A stretch of DNA of 64,000 nt from Closterium sp. Naga37s-1 (GCA_947471745.1 CANJKZ010000172.1:1880501-1944500); one strand, 5' to 3'. Positions 30,690 through 42,032 are shown, numbered from the stretch's first letter. The notes: a model not told the origin generated them from the letters alone. Program-made: numbers and translations.

Positions 30690-31092
30690 TTGGCGATTTA
30701 CAGGAAGATGCGCGACGAAAATAATCGAATTCTAGGTGCTGGTCGACTTACTCCGAGTCGAGTTAACTGTCGAATCGACGAGCGCAAATTCTGTAGGCCA
30801 CGTCAATCTCCCTTAGTCGAAATTCGACGTTGAGGAAAAACTCGATCCGACGCTCCAAATTCCAACTTTTTTGGGCGAAATTCTCTGGCCCGTTGAGATG
30901 AAACTCGATCGAACGGTCGAAATTCCAACCTTTTCACCAATAAATCTGAGGGGTGTTCGAAAAACCGAATCGAGGGGGACTTGGAAAAATTGCGCGGAAC
31001 TGGTTTTACATACCCGTATCGGCGCTTTCGTCGTCGCCCCCGCGGTTTTTAAAGGCCGGAACTAAACGGTCGAAGACCTCGCGTGTAAACTC
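30690..31092 (-). other. G2 5' leader
   Basis: About 400 bp between PBS and gag ATG. It has repeated TCGAATTTCGAC-like words but no credible coding frame. Confidence 0.6.
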
Positions 31093-31107
31093 GCTCTGAT
31101 TACCAAG

Positions 31108-31488
31108 TGTGAGGATCTGGTTCAGGAAAGATAAATCTATTGAATCCTTCAACCGGGTACAAGGCGAGGCTATATATAGGCTCGGCACAAAGGCAGTAAC
31201 CCGGGTGTTACTAGAAGGTTCCGCGGGTCGCGAAGCGTCCCGAACGGGTCCTTCCCGAATTCGGTAGAAGGCAATTCGGTGGCAAGCGAAAAGCCTAGAA
31301 TTCGGTGCACTCAACCTAGTTCGGTGCCTATAACTATAATAATATAGAAAAAGCAACGAACCTAGGAAATCTAGCAAAAGCAAGCAAAGCAAAATAAAGC
31401 TAAGCTAGATAATGCGTAATGAAGCATAATCAAGCAAGTAAAGTCCAAGCAAGCTAGCAAAGCCAGCATAAGCCGTCGTACTCTCACA
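31108..31488 (-). repeat. G2 5' LTR (381 bp)
   Basis: Same length as the left copy with about 4% divergence; the PBS lies at its left inner edge. Confidence 0.93.
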
Positions 31489-31494
31489 CGTCCC

Positions 31495-31923
31495 CAGCTG
31501 CACGGCGCGGAACTCCGCACGCAGATCGGGGTCCTCCGGCGTCGCCACGGTGCCTCAGGCAAAGCTGATCAGCCCGGCCATCTCCAGCTGGGGCTCGATG
31601 GCTTCCTTCCAGGTGAGAATGTCGGGGCGACCGACCAGCAGGGGAGCGACCAAGATCCTGTCTGCCGTAAACTTGAAGTAGCCGTAGCTCGATGCAATTC
31701 CGCCCGCCGTCACCTGGGACGCCGACATCGGCGACAATCCGCTTCGTCGACCTCCGACGTCGCCTTGCGAGGATCCTGCGGAAGACGACCGCACCCCTCG
31801 CGCCTGAACGCCGCCGACTTCATCGGCGTGTATCACACCTCGTTGCCTCGACGTGCCTCCCGCACTGCTGCCGACTTGGCCACCACCGGCGTTGACGCCC
31901 ACGTCGCCGCCGCCTTCGTTGTT
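31495..31923 (-). pseudogene. A gag, middle segment
   Basis: It reads NNEGGGDVGVNAGGGQVG, then VTAGGIASSYGYFKFTADRI and EAIEPQLEMAGLISFA, followed by a stop (31555) where B has an open codon. It is bounded by G2 on the left and the solo LTR on the right. B gag (54494-55789) has the same order without interruption. Confidence 0.88.
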
Positions 31924-31928
31924 CACCC

Positions 31929-32747
31929 TGTTGGTGCAACCCTACGGTTTGCACTCGGCTTGTTGTCCGTGTACGTGAATGTGTGTGTGTATGGAATGGT
32001 ATGAGGGCATGGGATAATATATATTTCATGCTTATAATTGTGTGTGAATGTTGAGTCATGATGTCGAGTGTGTGTGTCGAGTCAATAGCGAGTTATCGCT
32101 AGACGCGTGTTACGCGGTCGTTTGTGTCTCGCGCGCGGTTTCTATTTTGTCGTGCGCGGTTTCTATTTTGTCCTGTGTCGAACGTTCGGCGTGTCGCAGG
32201 TGTGTGCAGCAGACCCATCAAGAACTCAAGGATGAGTTTGTGATGAAGAGCCCGAGCCTTGGTGTCAAGCCTCAAGTGATTTCGAAGCTTGCCAAAAGGG
32301 TACACCTCAAGATATTGAAGATAGTTACATTACTTTGTGTAGTGTAATATTTCACTTGGTGTAGGCCCTAGTGAAGGGTAGTTTCGAGACCCTTTGTGGT
32401 TGGGGACAGTGTGGCACTGTTCCACATCACTGTACCTCGGCTCTTGGGGTTTGTAGGAGCTGGGAGTTATTCCCAACTCGTAACTCTTCCTATCTTGTGT
32501 TCTAAGACTATAGTGGCTGCCATAGTACCGTTCGTTCAAACCGATGCTGTGTCGTCAATTCTTTATTAAATCGTGCAATCTAAATTGCTAATTGTAGACG
32601 ACGTGAAGACGCTCCAGATCCAATTTGAATCAAGTCATTTGCAGCTGTGAGCAGAACGCTATCAACGTTTGAAGCCGCTGTGCAGAAATCCGTCTGTGCT
32701 CTCTATCTTTCGTTTTAGGCACATTCAAGCCTATTGTGACTATAACA
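31929..32747. repeat. Solo LTR (819 bp) in A gag
   Basis: TGTTGGTGCAACCC...GACTATAACA flanked by the perfect TSD CACCC (31924-31928 and 32748-32752). It interrupts A gag exactly where B is continuous. There is no PBS, PPT or coding sequence inside, as expected after LTR-LTR recombination. Short open frames in it are not credible. No other copy of this LTR family is seen in the window. Confidence 0.85.
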
Positions 32748-32752
32748 CACCC

Positions 32753-32936
32753 GTTGAGGAGAGGCTGGTTGAGAAGGGTGCTCCGTCGCCCACATGGTGC
32801 GGAGTCTGGCCTCGACGACCGCCCAGGGAATCGCTCCGTACTCCTGGGCGTCATGGCGTCTCCTCGCGTCCTCCAGCCGTGCCTTCAGGGTGTCCACCAC
32901 CCCTACGTCACCTACGGCTCCTACCATAGTGACCAC
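32753..32936 (-). pseudogene. A gag N-terminus
   Basis: MVTMVGAVGDVGVVDTLKA starts at 32936 and runs to SQPASP, where the solo LTR cuts it. It is closely similar to B gag residues 1-62. Confidence 0.88.
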
Positions 32937-33020
32937 CGCACAGTTGCCGGCCTACAACCACGAATTAGGTAAGTGATGTCTACGTCGACCTGACTGAAAG
33001 GTAAGTCGTGTGCCGTCCAC

Positions 33021-33033
33021 GCTCACCGCACCA
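33021..33033 (-). other. A primer-binding site TGGTGCGGTGAGC
   Basis: Minus-strand 13-mer adjoining the central LTR end (ATCTCCGCA); identical to the E and B sites. Confidence 0.75.
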
Positions 33034-33833
33034 TGCGGAGATAACTACTACAACGGGAGTTAGACTACGGGCTAGGCACGGGTGCTCGTGTGATCACTAC
33101 GTTCATTCCTTAGTCGTTTCCTTGTGCGCACACTGCTTGCTAGTTCACGAGGAAATTGGCAAGAGTTCCACTAGGAAAAGTTCAGAACAATGGCCAAAGT
33201 TGCAGCAATTCGGCTGCACAGCGTTGCACCCGCAGGACAACGGTGCACCTGCTTCGCAGGTGCGTGCAGCTGGTTGGCGCTGCACATCTTGACACGAGCA
33301 CCGTGCAGACGCCTGGCAGACTCCACGCCAGCGACTGCGCCCACCAGCCACGTCGACCTCGGGATACCACCTCCGAGATCGGCCTCGCAGACTCCACCCA
33401 GGCGACACTCGCACACGTCGCCCGGGTATCCTGGTCGACCGGGAAGCCACTCCCGGTCGATCAGCTTGGTCGGCCGCCGGCTGCACAAGCTCGGCGTCCC
33501 CAATCTCCCTTGTCGAGGTCGACGTCGGCCCCTCCTTCGTCGACCAACACTTCTGGTCGACCAGCCCCACGTCGACCAGCACAACTGTCAGCCGACCACC
33601 CTAGTCGGCTTCTCCAGGTCGGCGTCACCTAGTCGACGCCCTACACAGGTCGACCTCCCAAGTCGACCTTTTTGAAATCGGCGCCCTCCCGAAGTCGGTA
33701 GTGGCCCCGTGCAGGTCGACAAAACCTGCCGGCCAGTTCGCCCACTACTGCAGATCGGCTGCTCCCCTCACACCCAACCACGAAGTCAGCTCCGCCCAAC
33801 CGAGGACGGGGCCACACCCAACTCCCGTTGACA
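33034..33833 (-). repeat. Central LTR shared by A (5') and B (3'), 800 bp
   Basis: Same termini as the outer LTRs (TGTCAACGGG to CTCCGCA on the minus strand) but about 190 bp shorter. It lacks the block of repeated GTTGCA/CCAGCGCAGC words present at about 20790-20930 and 56070-56200. It has a PPT on its right (33834-33844) and a PBS on its left. Confidence 0.88.
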
Positions 33834-33956
33834 CTCCCCTGCCGCGTTCACGCTTGGGCTCCCATCCCACACGGCAACACCACTTGGAGAATAGCCCGTT
33901 CGCGTGCACACAACACACAGCACGCACCGCACCAGCCATGCAAGAGGACATGGCAC

Positions 33957-34149
33957 TTACTGCTGCACATCGTCGTCGCCGTCGCCAACGTCGGCCAAGC
34001 GCACCTGGCCGATTGCGACGGAGCACTGGTTGAAGGCCGTATAGTGCAGCGCCTTCGTTAGGAAGTCGGCCGGCTGCTCAGCGGTCGGGATGTACTTCAG
34101 CGAAAACTTCCCGCGCTTCACCATGTGCTGCAGCCAGGCCTGTCGCCGT
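33957..34149 (-). pseudogene. B RNase H C-terminus
   Basis: It continues B RNase H beyond C3: WLQHMVKRGKFSLKYIP, then SADFLTK-type residues and the end GQVRLADVGDGDDDVQQ, stop TAA at 33957-33959. The cut at 34149 coincides with the C3 TSD. Confidence 0.82.
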
Positions 34150-34277
34150 TGTCACAATGTAAAATTGACTAAGGCAAATAAGAACAACCAAGATATAGCA
34201 AACATAACCCTAACCCTAGGAAAACATAAAGTACACCTAGACTAACACAAATAAGCTATAACAAATATAGCTTGACA
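34150..34277 (-). repeat. C3 3' LTR (128 bp)
   Basis: TGTCACAATGTAAAATTG...ATAGCTTGACA; near-identical to 36949-37077. It includes two CCCTAA words. Confidence 0.95.
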
Positions 34278-34329
34278 CACCCCCATAGTCTAGGTGACGG
34301 TAGTCCTGTGGAAAGCAACACACAGCAAG

Positions 34330-34510
34330 GGTCACAAGACCAGTTCACAAAAAACACAGCAAATCTCGGGGTGGATCTCAAGATCACCACACAGTCCGAG
34401 AACAAGCAAGGGGCCACAAGGCCAGTCCACATGCAAGGATATAGCAAATATAGAAGGTGCAAGAGTACACAACAAGCATCTCTACAGAAGCACAGGGCCA
34501 CAAGGCCAGT
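34330..34510 (-). repeat. C3 3'-UTR stem-loop repeats (3 copies)
   Basis: Minus-strand ACTGGTCTTGTGACC at 34330-34344 and ACTGGCCTTGTGGCC at 34412-34426 and 34496-34510. They are the same hairpins as in C1 and C2. Confidence 0.75.
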
Positions 34511-34569
34511 CTAGATGCACATATATATAGCAAATATAAAGAGATTCAAGAGTACAATGCAAAGCATCT

Positions 34570-36823
34570 CTACACAAGCAAGTGAGGGCCTGTAGACACA
34601 AGGCCAAGTTGGGTGCAGAAACACTGGTGGTCACAAGGCGGCAACGCCTTGGTGAAGATATCTGCAATGTTGGCCTCAGAGACCACACGTACCACGCGGG
34701 CCTGGCCACGCTGCTGCAACTCACGTAGAAGGAAGTAACGAAGCTGGATGTGCTTCGCCTTCCCAACCAGTCGAGGCTCCTCACACAACAGGACAGCAGA
34801 CCTGTTGTCGGCGAACAAGACTGGGGGAGAGCGAGGCCGCTCACCAAGGTCGGTGAGAAGGAAAGACAACCAGCAAAGCTCCTGAGCGGCCATGGCCGCA
34901 GCGTACACCTCTGCCTCACAGCTGGAACCGGCGACAGACGACGCCCGAGTCGACCGCCACGAAACAGCACCTGCCCCGAGGTTAAAGGAGTACCTCTGTG
35001 TAGACCGGCGCGTCTCCGCGTCGTCGGCCCACGACGAGTCCGAGTAACCTGTGAGTGTAACTGGCTGCTTCCCTCCAAGGACAAGTCCCATGCCTGATGT
35101 ACTCGCCACATACTTCGCCACCCTCTTAGCCGCGTACCAGTGGAAAGGTCGGTGTCTCCCAGGCGCAACAAAGCGCGCAAGGACGCTAAGAGGGTAAGCT
35201 AGGTCTGGGCGAGTGCAGGTCATCAGGTACATGAGACAACCCACCAGCTCAGGATATGGACCGCTGGACTCAAATGGCTCGTCCGAAGGTGGAGCCGTGA
35301 GCCCATGATCCACACCAAGAGGGGTGAGCTGTACCTTGGAGAACGGGAAGCGAAACCGCGTGAGGATCTGCTCGACCATATGCGACTGAGTAAGCGTAAT
35401 GGTGCGAGCTGCCCTGTCCCTGGTGATGTGCAGGCCAATATAGTGTTGCAGCTCACCAAGGTCAGTGCAAGTGTGTCTCCTCTGCAGTTCCTCCTTCACG
35501 GAGGCCAGCGCGCGTCGGTCGGGAGTGGCGAACACCAGGTCGTCGACGTAGACCAGGACAAAGAACGGGGTCGAGCCACGACGAACGAACAGTGACGGGT
35601 CAGCAGACGACGGAAAGAAGTCAAGAGCTGCAAGGGTCAAGCGAAGTGTGTCGTGCCACACAATGGAGCCTGACGCAGGCCGTAGACTGGTCGACGCAGC
35701 TGCCACTGGGTCCCAGGTGGGAAAGAGCCAGTGAAGCCAGGCGGGCGACGCAGCCAGATCTGCTCGTGCAGGCTCCCCTGAAGGAACGCGGTGGAAAAGT
35801 CCAAGGAGTGCAACTCGTAGTCGCGCTGGGCTCCAATATGCAGCAACACCCGAAGGGTACTCATCTTCGGCGTGGGAGCGAAGGTCTGGAAGAAGTCCAC
35901 CCCCTCTCGCTGACTGAAGCCTCTCGCCACATAGCGCGCCTTGAACACAGGTGGTGATCCAGGCGGCCGCTTCACCTTGTAGAGCCATCGGCCACTGACG
36001 ACGTTCGTCCCAGGTGGTGGGACAGCGTCGACGTAAGTGCCGGTGGACCTATTAGATGCCATCTCTGCCTCCTCAGCTGCTATCCAGTACGAAGCCCAGG
36101 GTCCGAGACCGCCTCGGCGTGAGTGCGAGGGATCGGGATGTCAAGGGCTTCTGGATCCCCCTCAGGGGCAAGTAGCATGGCGCAGAGATGAGGAACAGCG
36201 GCCGCAAGGAAACCAAGCTCGAACTGCCTGTCCTCTACGACCTCCAGGGGAAAGACACGAGCACCCCCAGAGGACGGAGAACGTGCAGGGCCACTCACCA
36301 CGTGAGCGGCGTAGTCAAGGCGGTGGGAAGAGGCAAAGCCAGCGACAGTGGTAACAAGAGCTGAGACAGACGACAGAGGTGCAGTCGGGTGAGTGACCAA
36401 CGCGGACAAAATACGGGAGACGACAGGACGGGAGGCACGGAGGTAGTCGGACAACGGGTCGTGAAGCACAGTGAGGGACGACTCAGGGGGCTGTGGTAGG
36501 ACAGGAGGAGGTGGAACACGAGAGCGAAGAACAAGGTGGAACGGACCGTCTGCACGGTAACGGGACCGACGACGCTCTGGGGATACAACTCGAGTGAGGG
36601 GAGAACGACGAGTCCACTGGGACGAGGAAAGGGGCTCAACAGGGGGAACAGGAGGGGACGGTAGGGGACCACGAACAAAGCGTGCAGGTGCTGGGTCGGG
36701 GAGGTCAAAGAGTCGCAGTCGCTGCTGCTCCACCTCCTCTGGCGTCTGCTGCGACGGTACCGGCCCCTGCTGCTGCTCCTGTGGCTCCGCCTCCGCCCTC
36801 TCTTGCTGCGACTGCAGCTGCAC
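34570..36823 (-). pseudogene. C3 linker, RT and RNase H (copia), disrupted
   Basis: The linker (36823-36080) carries LAPEGDPEALDIPIPRTHAEA just before RT, then shifts frame. RT blocks are FKARYVARGFSQREGVDFFQTF (36062-35637 segment), YGLRQAP near 35670 and VYVDDLVF near 35550. RNase H has GYSDSSWADD, SCEAEVYAAA and FADNRSA, ending with a stop at 34570. At least two frame changes (near 36070 and 35650) separate the parts. The YVDD motif itself is intact. Confidence 0.9.
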
Positions 36824-36936
36824 CCGCTGCTGCGACCGGGACTCCTGCGCTACCCTCTCCTGCTGCGGCCGTGACTACTCCTCTACTCTCTCCTGCTGGG
36901 TCTGTAACTGCAACTGTTGCTGCAAGTGGGACTCCT

Positions 36937-36948
36937 GCTCTGATACCA
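36937..36948 (-). other. C3 primer-binding site
   Basis: Minus-strand TGGTATCAGAGC directly after the 5' LTR; perfect match to the plant copia initiator-tRNA-Met site. Confidence 0.92.
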
Positions 36949-37077
36949 TGTCACAATGTAAAATTGACTAAGGAAAATGAGAAACAACCAAGATATAGCA
37001 AACATAACCCTAACCCTAGGAAAACATAAAGTACACCTAGACTAACACAAATAAGCTATAACAAATATAGCTTGACA
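36949..37077 (-). repeat. C3 5' LTR (129 bp)
   Basis: Same sequence as the left LTR with a few changes near its start; followed by ACCGT (37078-37082). Confidence 0.95.
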
Positions 37078-37082
37078 ACCGT

Positions 37083-39799
37083 TCCATGTGCTTGAGGTTG
37101 CCCGTCAACCCCATGCCTTCGGCGACCGTGATGGCCGACTTGTTGTCCACTCGCAGGACAGTCAGCTTCCCGGCGTCCAGCTGCCGGAACTCTGCAGGAA
37201 GGAAGCGAAGGCGACGTCCCTCCTTGCCAGCTTCAGTGGCCGCCACGTACTCCGACTCAGTCGACGACAGCGTAGCGCACTTGATGCACTGGCTCGACCA
37301 GGAGACCGCGGCCCCTCCGTAGACAAACACTTAGCCGCCCGTGCTCGTCCTATTCTGCTTGTCACTGGCGTCGTCGGCGACCACGTAGCCGACCAGTTCC
37401 AGCGACTAGGGTCCACCATCGAAATTCAGGGCGATGTGTGTTGGCGAGGTAGGCGAGGCAGCGGTCGACCTTGAGCCAGTGCTCGTCGCTCCTCACCGTG
37501 AGGCTGCTCCCTAGCTTGCTGCAGGCGAAGGCAATGTCCGGCCTCGTCGTCGTCGCCGCGAAGTGCAGCGAGCCGACCTTCTGACGCCTCCTGTCGCTCC
37601 TGCGCCTCCTCGTCGTCGAAGGTGATCTCGGCGTAGGCGTTGACTGAAACCGGCGTCTTTGGAGTGCACCCGGTCTGTTCCTCGTCGATGAAGCGCCTAC
37701 GCAGTTTGTCGGCGTAGCCCTGCTGGTGCAGCCACAGCTTCCCTACTGACCTGTCGCGCATGATCTCCAGCCCGAGGTACTTCCGCACCGGTGAGATCTC
37801 CCGCGGCTCGAAGTCAGCTTCCAACTACTCCTTCAGCTCCTTCGGCATCGCGGTGCTGCTGCTGGCGGCGAGCAGGTCGTTGACGTAGACCAGCACCCAG
37901 CAGGCGACGTCGTCCGCACCGACCTTGAAGTACAGAGCCACGTCAACCTGGCTCTTCTTCCACCCAGCGCCAACCAGCACGTCGTTGAGCGCCAAGTATA
38001 ACAGCAATGGCGACTCCTTCACCCCGTACAGGCTCTTCAGTAGCTTGCACACCCGGCCGGTTCCGTTGTTGAAGTAGTCCGGCTGGGACATGTACAGCAC
38101 CAGGTCGAGATTGCTCTGCAGGAAGGCGTTCTTCATGTCCAGCTGCATCGGGTTGAGGTTGAGTACGGCAACGATGCTGAGGAAGATCCTCAGCGTGACG
38201 TAGCTGCTCACCGGCGTAAACGTCTCGTCGTAGTCGGCGCCATACACCTGAGTGAAGCGCTTCACGACCAGCCTTGCCTTCTCGCGCTCGACGGTGTTGT
38301 CGATGTGGTACTTCGTTGTCAGCACCCACCGGTTCTTCATGATGTTCACCCCCGGCGGGCGTTCGACCAGCTCCCAAGTGCCCTTGTTGTTGAGGCTGCG
38401 GATCTCCTCCTCCATGGCGGCCTTCACCGCGGGGCCCTTCTAGCTCGCCAACGCCTCCTTCAACGTCATCGTCGAGATGTCCCAACGGTGCTCCGGGTCG
38501 ACATGCATGTCGGGGTCGAGCTCCGGAAACTCCTCATCGTCCTCGGCGTCATCGTACGGCAGGTCATCGTCGTCCGCGTCGTACACCGTGGTGAAGGCAG
38601 CGGGGACGAAGAAGTCAAGCAGCCTCCAAAGTCGGCCTGTACGCCGTGGTCCAGGCTGAGCCTCCTCGGCGTCCTCGGCGTCTCCATCATTACCGGCGTC
38701 GCTGCCCTCAGCGTCCTGCTTCACCTCAGTCGGCGTCCCAGCCGACTTTTCCCCTGCGGTCGGCTCCTCTGCCGACTGCCCGATCGCCGACTGTTCCAAC
38801 GTCGGCTTTGCCGCTGCCTGCTCCCCTGTCGGCTGCTGTTCTGCAGGTGCCTCCTTCGCCGGCGTCACCAAAGTCGGCTGCACCACCTGATGCGTCCCGG
38901 TCGGCGTCAGCTTTGCTCCCACGCCGACTTGCACACCATCACGTCGGCCACCGGCGATGCTTGGGGCCGGCGCCTCAGGTGACGCCCCACGTCTCCCCTC
39001 ATCGCCGGAGGCCGACAAGGGGAAGGGCAGGGAGTGGGGACGTCCTCGGCGTTCTCACCAGCAAGCACACCAACCTCGGCGAGCAGAGGCAGCGTCGCCG
39101 TCGGGGTGTCCGTTGGCGGGTGAACCGGCGACTGCCCTGACGCCGGCCCGTGCTCCGACTTCCACACCTCCAGCGACATGCTCTCGTAGAACACCACGTT
39201 CAACGAGGTGACCACCCGATTGTAGGCGACGTCGAGGAGTTCCTTGCCCTTGCTCTCCTCAGACACGCCGAGGTGAAGGCCCCACCTGGCCTTCGGCTTC
39301 AGCTTGCCACCACGCTGCTGCTCGGGGACCAAAAACTGCGCCATGCAGCCCCACACCGGCGCCAGTGACAAGTCGGGTTTCTTCCCGGTGAGCAGCTGGT
39401 ACGGCGTCGTCCCCGGCGGCAGCGTCGACCGCTCAAGGCAGTTGCGGACCCAGACGGCCTGCCGCAGAGTAAGGTGCCACCAGTGGTGCTGCACGCCGAT
39501 GTGCAGCAGCATCGTCCGCACCGACTCCACCACCGTCCTCATCTCCCTTGCATTCATGCCGTTCTGCTGTGGGGTGTACGGGCAGGTCAGGTCGTGGACG
39601 ATCCCTTTGCCGTTCATGAAGTCGGTGAATTGTTTCCCGAGGAATTCCACTCCCCGGTCAGAGCGCAGCATCAACACCGACTTCTTCGTCTGCCGCTCAG
39701 CCACCGCCAACCACTGCACGAACTCCTACAACGCATCCGACTTCTTGGCGACCGACCTTACTCACACGTAGCGGGTCTTGCGGTCCTTCAGCAGCAAGA
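37083..39799 (-). pseudogene. B integrase, RT and RNase H (copia)
   Basis: Integrase (39719-38907) has LMLRSDRGVEFLG, YTPQQNGMNAREMRT and VQHHWWHLTLRQAV. The linker matches A. RT runs 38427-37825 with WVLTTKYHIDNT, YGADYDETFTPV, MKNAFLQSNLD and LYGVKESP, and its catalytic site reads YVNDLL rather than YVDD. A stop before MKAAMEEE and frame changes near 37825 and 37620 precede a shortened thumb and RNase H (VSWSSQCIKCATLSSTESEY, VDNKSAI). It is interrupted at 37083 by C3. It keeps the RT core that A has lost. Confidence 0.9.
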
Positions 39800-39802
39800 A
39801 GC

Positions 39803-40132
39803 AAAAAAAAAAAAAAAAAACGATATATGGGAGGGTTTACTGGCAGCAACGGGCGGGAATGGTGGGCCCATTACCTAAGGTCGGGATCTTTCGAGCTCTG
39901 ATACCATGTCAAGATACTAACGTAAGGTTTAGGGCCTAGGCTTAGGAGCCTAGGCCAACGTATGTCAAGAGAATCGTGGCCAAGAGAAGCGAGAATGGTT
40001 GTCGTTTCACTATAGCACTGGGGTACATTTAGCAAACATGAGAAGGTGCCCCACCAATAGTACGAAAGCATAACTACACTAAAGCTAAAGCTACAGGCAG
40101 TTAGAGGTATATATAAAATATATATCGCAACA
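39803..40132 (-). mobile_element. LTR/leader fragment inserted in B integrase
   Basis: Minus-strand 226-bp LTR (40132-39907), PBS TGGTATCAGAGC, box GGGCCCACC (39869-39861) and an 18-nt poly(T) end (39820-39803). It is at the same codon as in A, with several substitutions and a longer T run. This is the second copy of the fragment described in A. Confidence 0.8.
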
Positions 40133-41012
40133 GTACAGGCTACCATCCTAAACAGCCACCCGGAATGGCCCGCACAGGTCGATGTGCACGACGGCCAGCA
40201 CGTCGTCGGCGTCGGAGCCCTGGTTGGGGAAGGTGTGTCGCGCCAGCTTCCCGCCGACGCACGAAACACACGGTGCGCAGCCTGGTGGCGACCTCGTGCT
40301 TCGCTGAGCTCCGGATGGTGTCCATGCCGACGTGGGCAAGCCTCGCATGCAGCCTGTCCGGCGTCGACGTCGTCGCTGAAACGATCGCCCGCAGGGCCAC
40401 CACCTCCGTAGTGGGCGTCGTCTGCTTGGCCGAGCAGGGGCGCAGTTCAGTCCAGAGGACACGCCCGGTGTACGTTGCCCGACCGAGCACCTCTACCGCC
40501 GCCGAGCAGCATCCCCTCGCCGTCCTCCTGCAGCTTCACGCCGTTCTCCTTCAGCTGCCCGACCGAGAGTAGGTTCGCTCGCACACCCGAGACATAGAGC
40601 ATGTCGGGGATGAGCACCTGCTTTCCGGCCTCCCCTTGCAGAGCGACAGTGCCGCGGCCCTGGACGTCCTATAGCGCCCCATTGAAACCGCGCACGTGCT
40701 TCACGTCGCTGCTCGGCTCCAAGTCGACGAAGGCCTCCTTCGTCCCCATCAGGTGGTGCGAGCAGCCGCTGTCGAGCAGGACCACCGTCCGGTTCGCCTG
40801 CACAGCTGCCGCCACCGCCTGGAAGTCCTCGCCGGCCTCCGGCGCCACCGAGACGGTCGGCTCCACGACGCCGACCAGCGAGCACGACGCCGCTTTGTCG
40901 TCTCGCCCCTTGCCGCTAGCAGAGGAGTCGGCGTCTTTCGCCGAGTTCGAAGTGGTCGACTGCTTCTCCTTGCTCAGCTTGTTGCCTCCTCGATGGGGAC
41001 GACGGCTGCCAG
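40133..41012 (-). pseudogene. B protease and GAG-pre-integrase
   Basis: It has KEKQSTTSNSAKDADSSASGK, the protease motif VVLLDSGCSHHLMG (about 40765), then a stop near 40669 (GAL*DVQGRG). GAG-pre-integrase LHARLAHVGMD and CVSCVGGKLARHTF is shortened relative to A. It ends with HIDLCGPFRVAV and a stop. It joins the zinc-knuckle part at 54494 across the Da insertion. Confidence 0.86.
41008..41012. repeat. TSD of Da, left copy (GCCAG)
   Basis: Repeated at 54494-54498, after the Da 3' LTR. Confidence 0.95.
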
Positions 41013-42030
41013 TGTTGTGCCAACACATTACAGTGGCACGGTCATCGCACTCCCATTCGGCCTACAAGCCTGCTCAGCTTCTGGAATTTTGTGGGGAGGT
41101 TGTTCAACACGTGTTCTTCAAACCCTCAAAGTTTCAGAGTTTTTGAAGCAGTTACCAAGGCATGACAACATTTTATGTTTCAAGACTTATGGCATCCCGG
41201 AAGTGTGTGTTACTCCTTTTTGGTAACACCCGAGTTCACCATTTCGGCTGCTGACTCTTCTACCGAGATCTGATTGGTCTGAAATTCGGTCTGGCAGTCC
41301 TTTGCCTCGCTGTGCAAGTGGTCACCAAGTTTCAGAACGATCCAACATCTGAGCATTGCGTGACAGCTGCCGAAATTCACTGTTCCGTAGTCATGGTGCA
41401 CTGTTGGCAGCATTTCCCTTGCCACCCTTTCATTGTTGTCATGCCAATGGTGCAGGGACAGAGAATGAGACAAGAAGTACAGGTGGTCAAGTGGGACTCT
41501 ACAACCCTCCTTTTGAGAAGTGTGGTCTTCCTGGAAGCAACTTGCAAGAGGGTGCAAGTGGGAAGACAAGCTGACTCATGTTGGCTTGACTCACTATTGG
41601 TAGCCTTGAGTACAGCTCTGAACATCCAAGTGTGGTTGGCTTTGCTGACCTAGCTAGGACGTTTCCCATTCTTCTCTAGCCTTTCTCCCCTAGGACTCAA
41701 CCTTCTCTGAGTTCCCAGGATGACCCAACCCCTTATGAGTCCCCTAGGCAATGTTGTACTCACCTCTTCCTTGCATCAATGAGAATACACGTTTTTTCAG
41801 CCGAGCTTACGTTTTCGTTCACTGCGTAGTGCACACACCTCTGATAATAGCAAGTAATATACCGTTGGAAAGCAGACACCTAAGGCTAACCGCTGTCCAA
41901 GTTTCAGCCTCGTATGTTCTCGGAGCTGATCGTGACGGCGTTTTGAACAGAGGCGGTTTGAAGACGTCAGATTCTGCTTAGGCGGTTTCATGGGCATCCG
42001 CGACCCCTAAGTGGACTGCAGACTATAACA
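41013..42030 (+). repeat. Da 5' LTR (1,018 bp)
   Basis: TGTTGTGCCAACACATT...GACTATAACA. Open frames of about 110 codons on either strand recur in all four copies and are shadows of LTR conservation, not genes. Confidence 0.96.
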
Positions 42031-42032
42031 AG

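Larger units (their letters stand above)
26123..31488 (-). mobile_element. G2: Ty3/gypsy chromovirus, complete but decayed, nested in A gag
   Basis: A 5,366-bp element with 381-bp LTRs at 26123-26503 and 31108-31488, which I count as differing at about 16 positions. Order on the minus strand is gag, zinc knuckle, protease, RT, RNase H, integrase, chromodomain. PBS is TGGTAATCAGAGC (31105-31093), two bases inside the LTR; PPT is the TTTGAGGGGAGG tract at 26504-26520. It interrupts copia A gag between 26122 and 31495. Flanking GTCAG and GTCCC are at best a degraded TSD. All domains are broken by stops. Confidence 0.92.
34150..37077 (-). mobile_element. C3: internally deleted short-LTR copia element in B
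   Basis: 2,928 bp, minus strand, LTRs 128 bp (34150-34277) and 129 bp (36949-37077), TSD GCCGT/ACCGT (one mismatch). PBS TGGTATCAGAGC is intact (36948-36937). After a short Gln-rich leader the first coding sequence is the integrase-RT linker, so gag, protease and integrase are absent. RT and RNase H remain, frame-broken. Protein similarity, PPT context and the stem-loop repeats place it with C1 and C2. It needed partner proteins in trans to move in this form. Confidence 0.92.

Noticed and set aside
31489..31494. Perfect TSD for G2
   Set aside because: Left flank GTCAG and right flank GTCCC agree at only three of five bases with one extra base, so I do not claim a clean duplication.
34200..34220. 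Telomere-like CCCTAA words in the C3 LTRs
   Set aside because: Only two units per LTR, inside an otherwise ordinary LTR; not an interstitial telomere array.
41312..41653. Recurrent 113-codon open frame in all four Da/Db LTRs
   Set aside because: Its recurrence follows from LTR identity; there is no domain, and an antisense frame of similar length exists in the same place.
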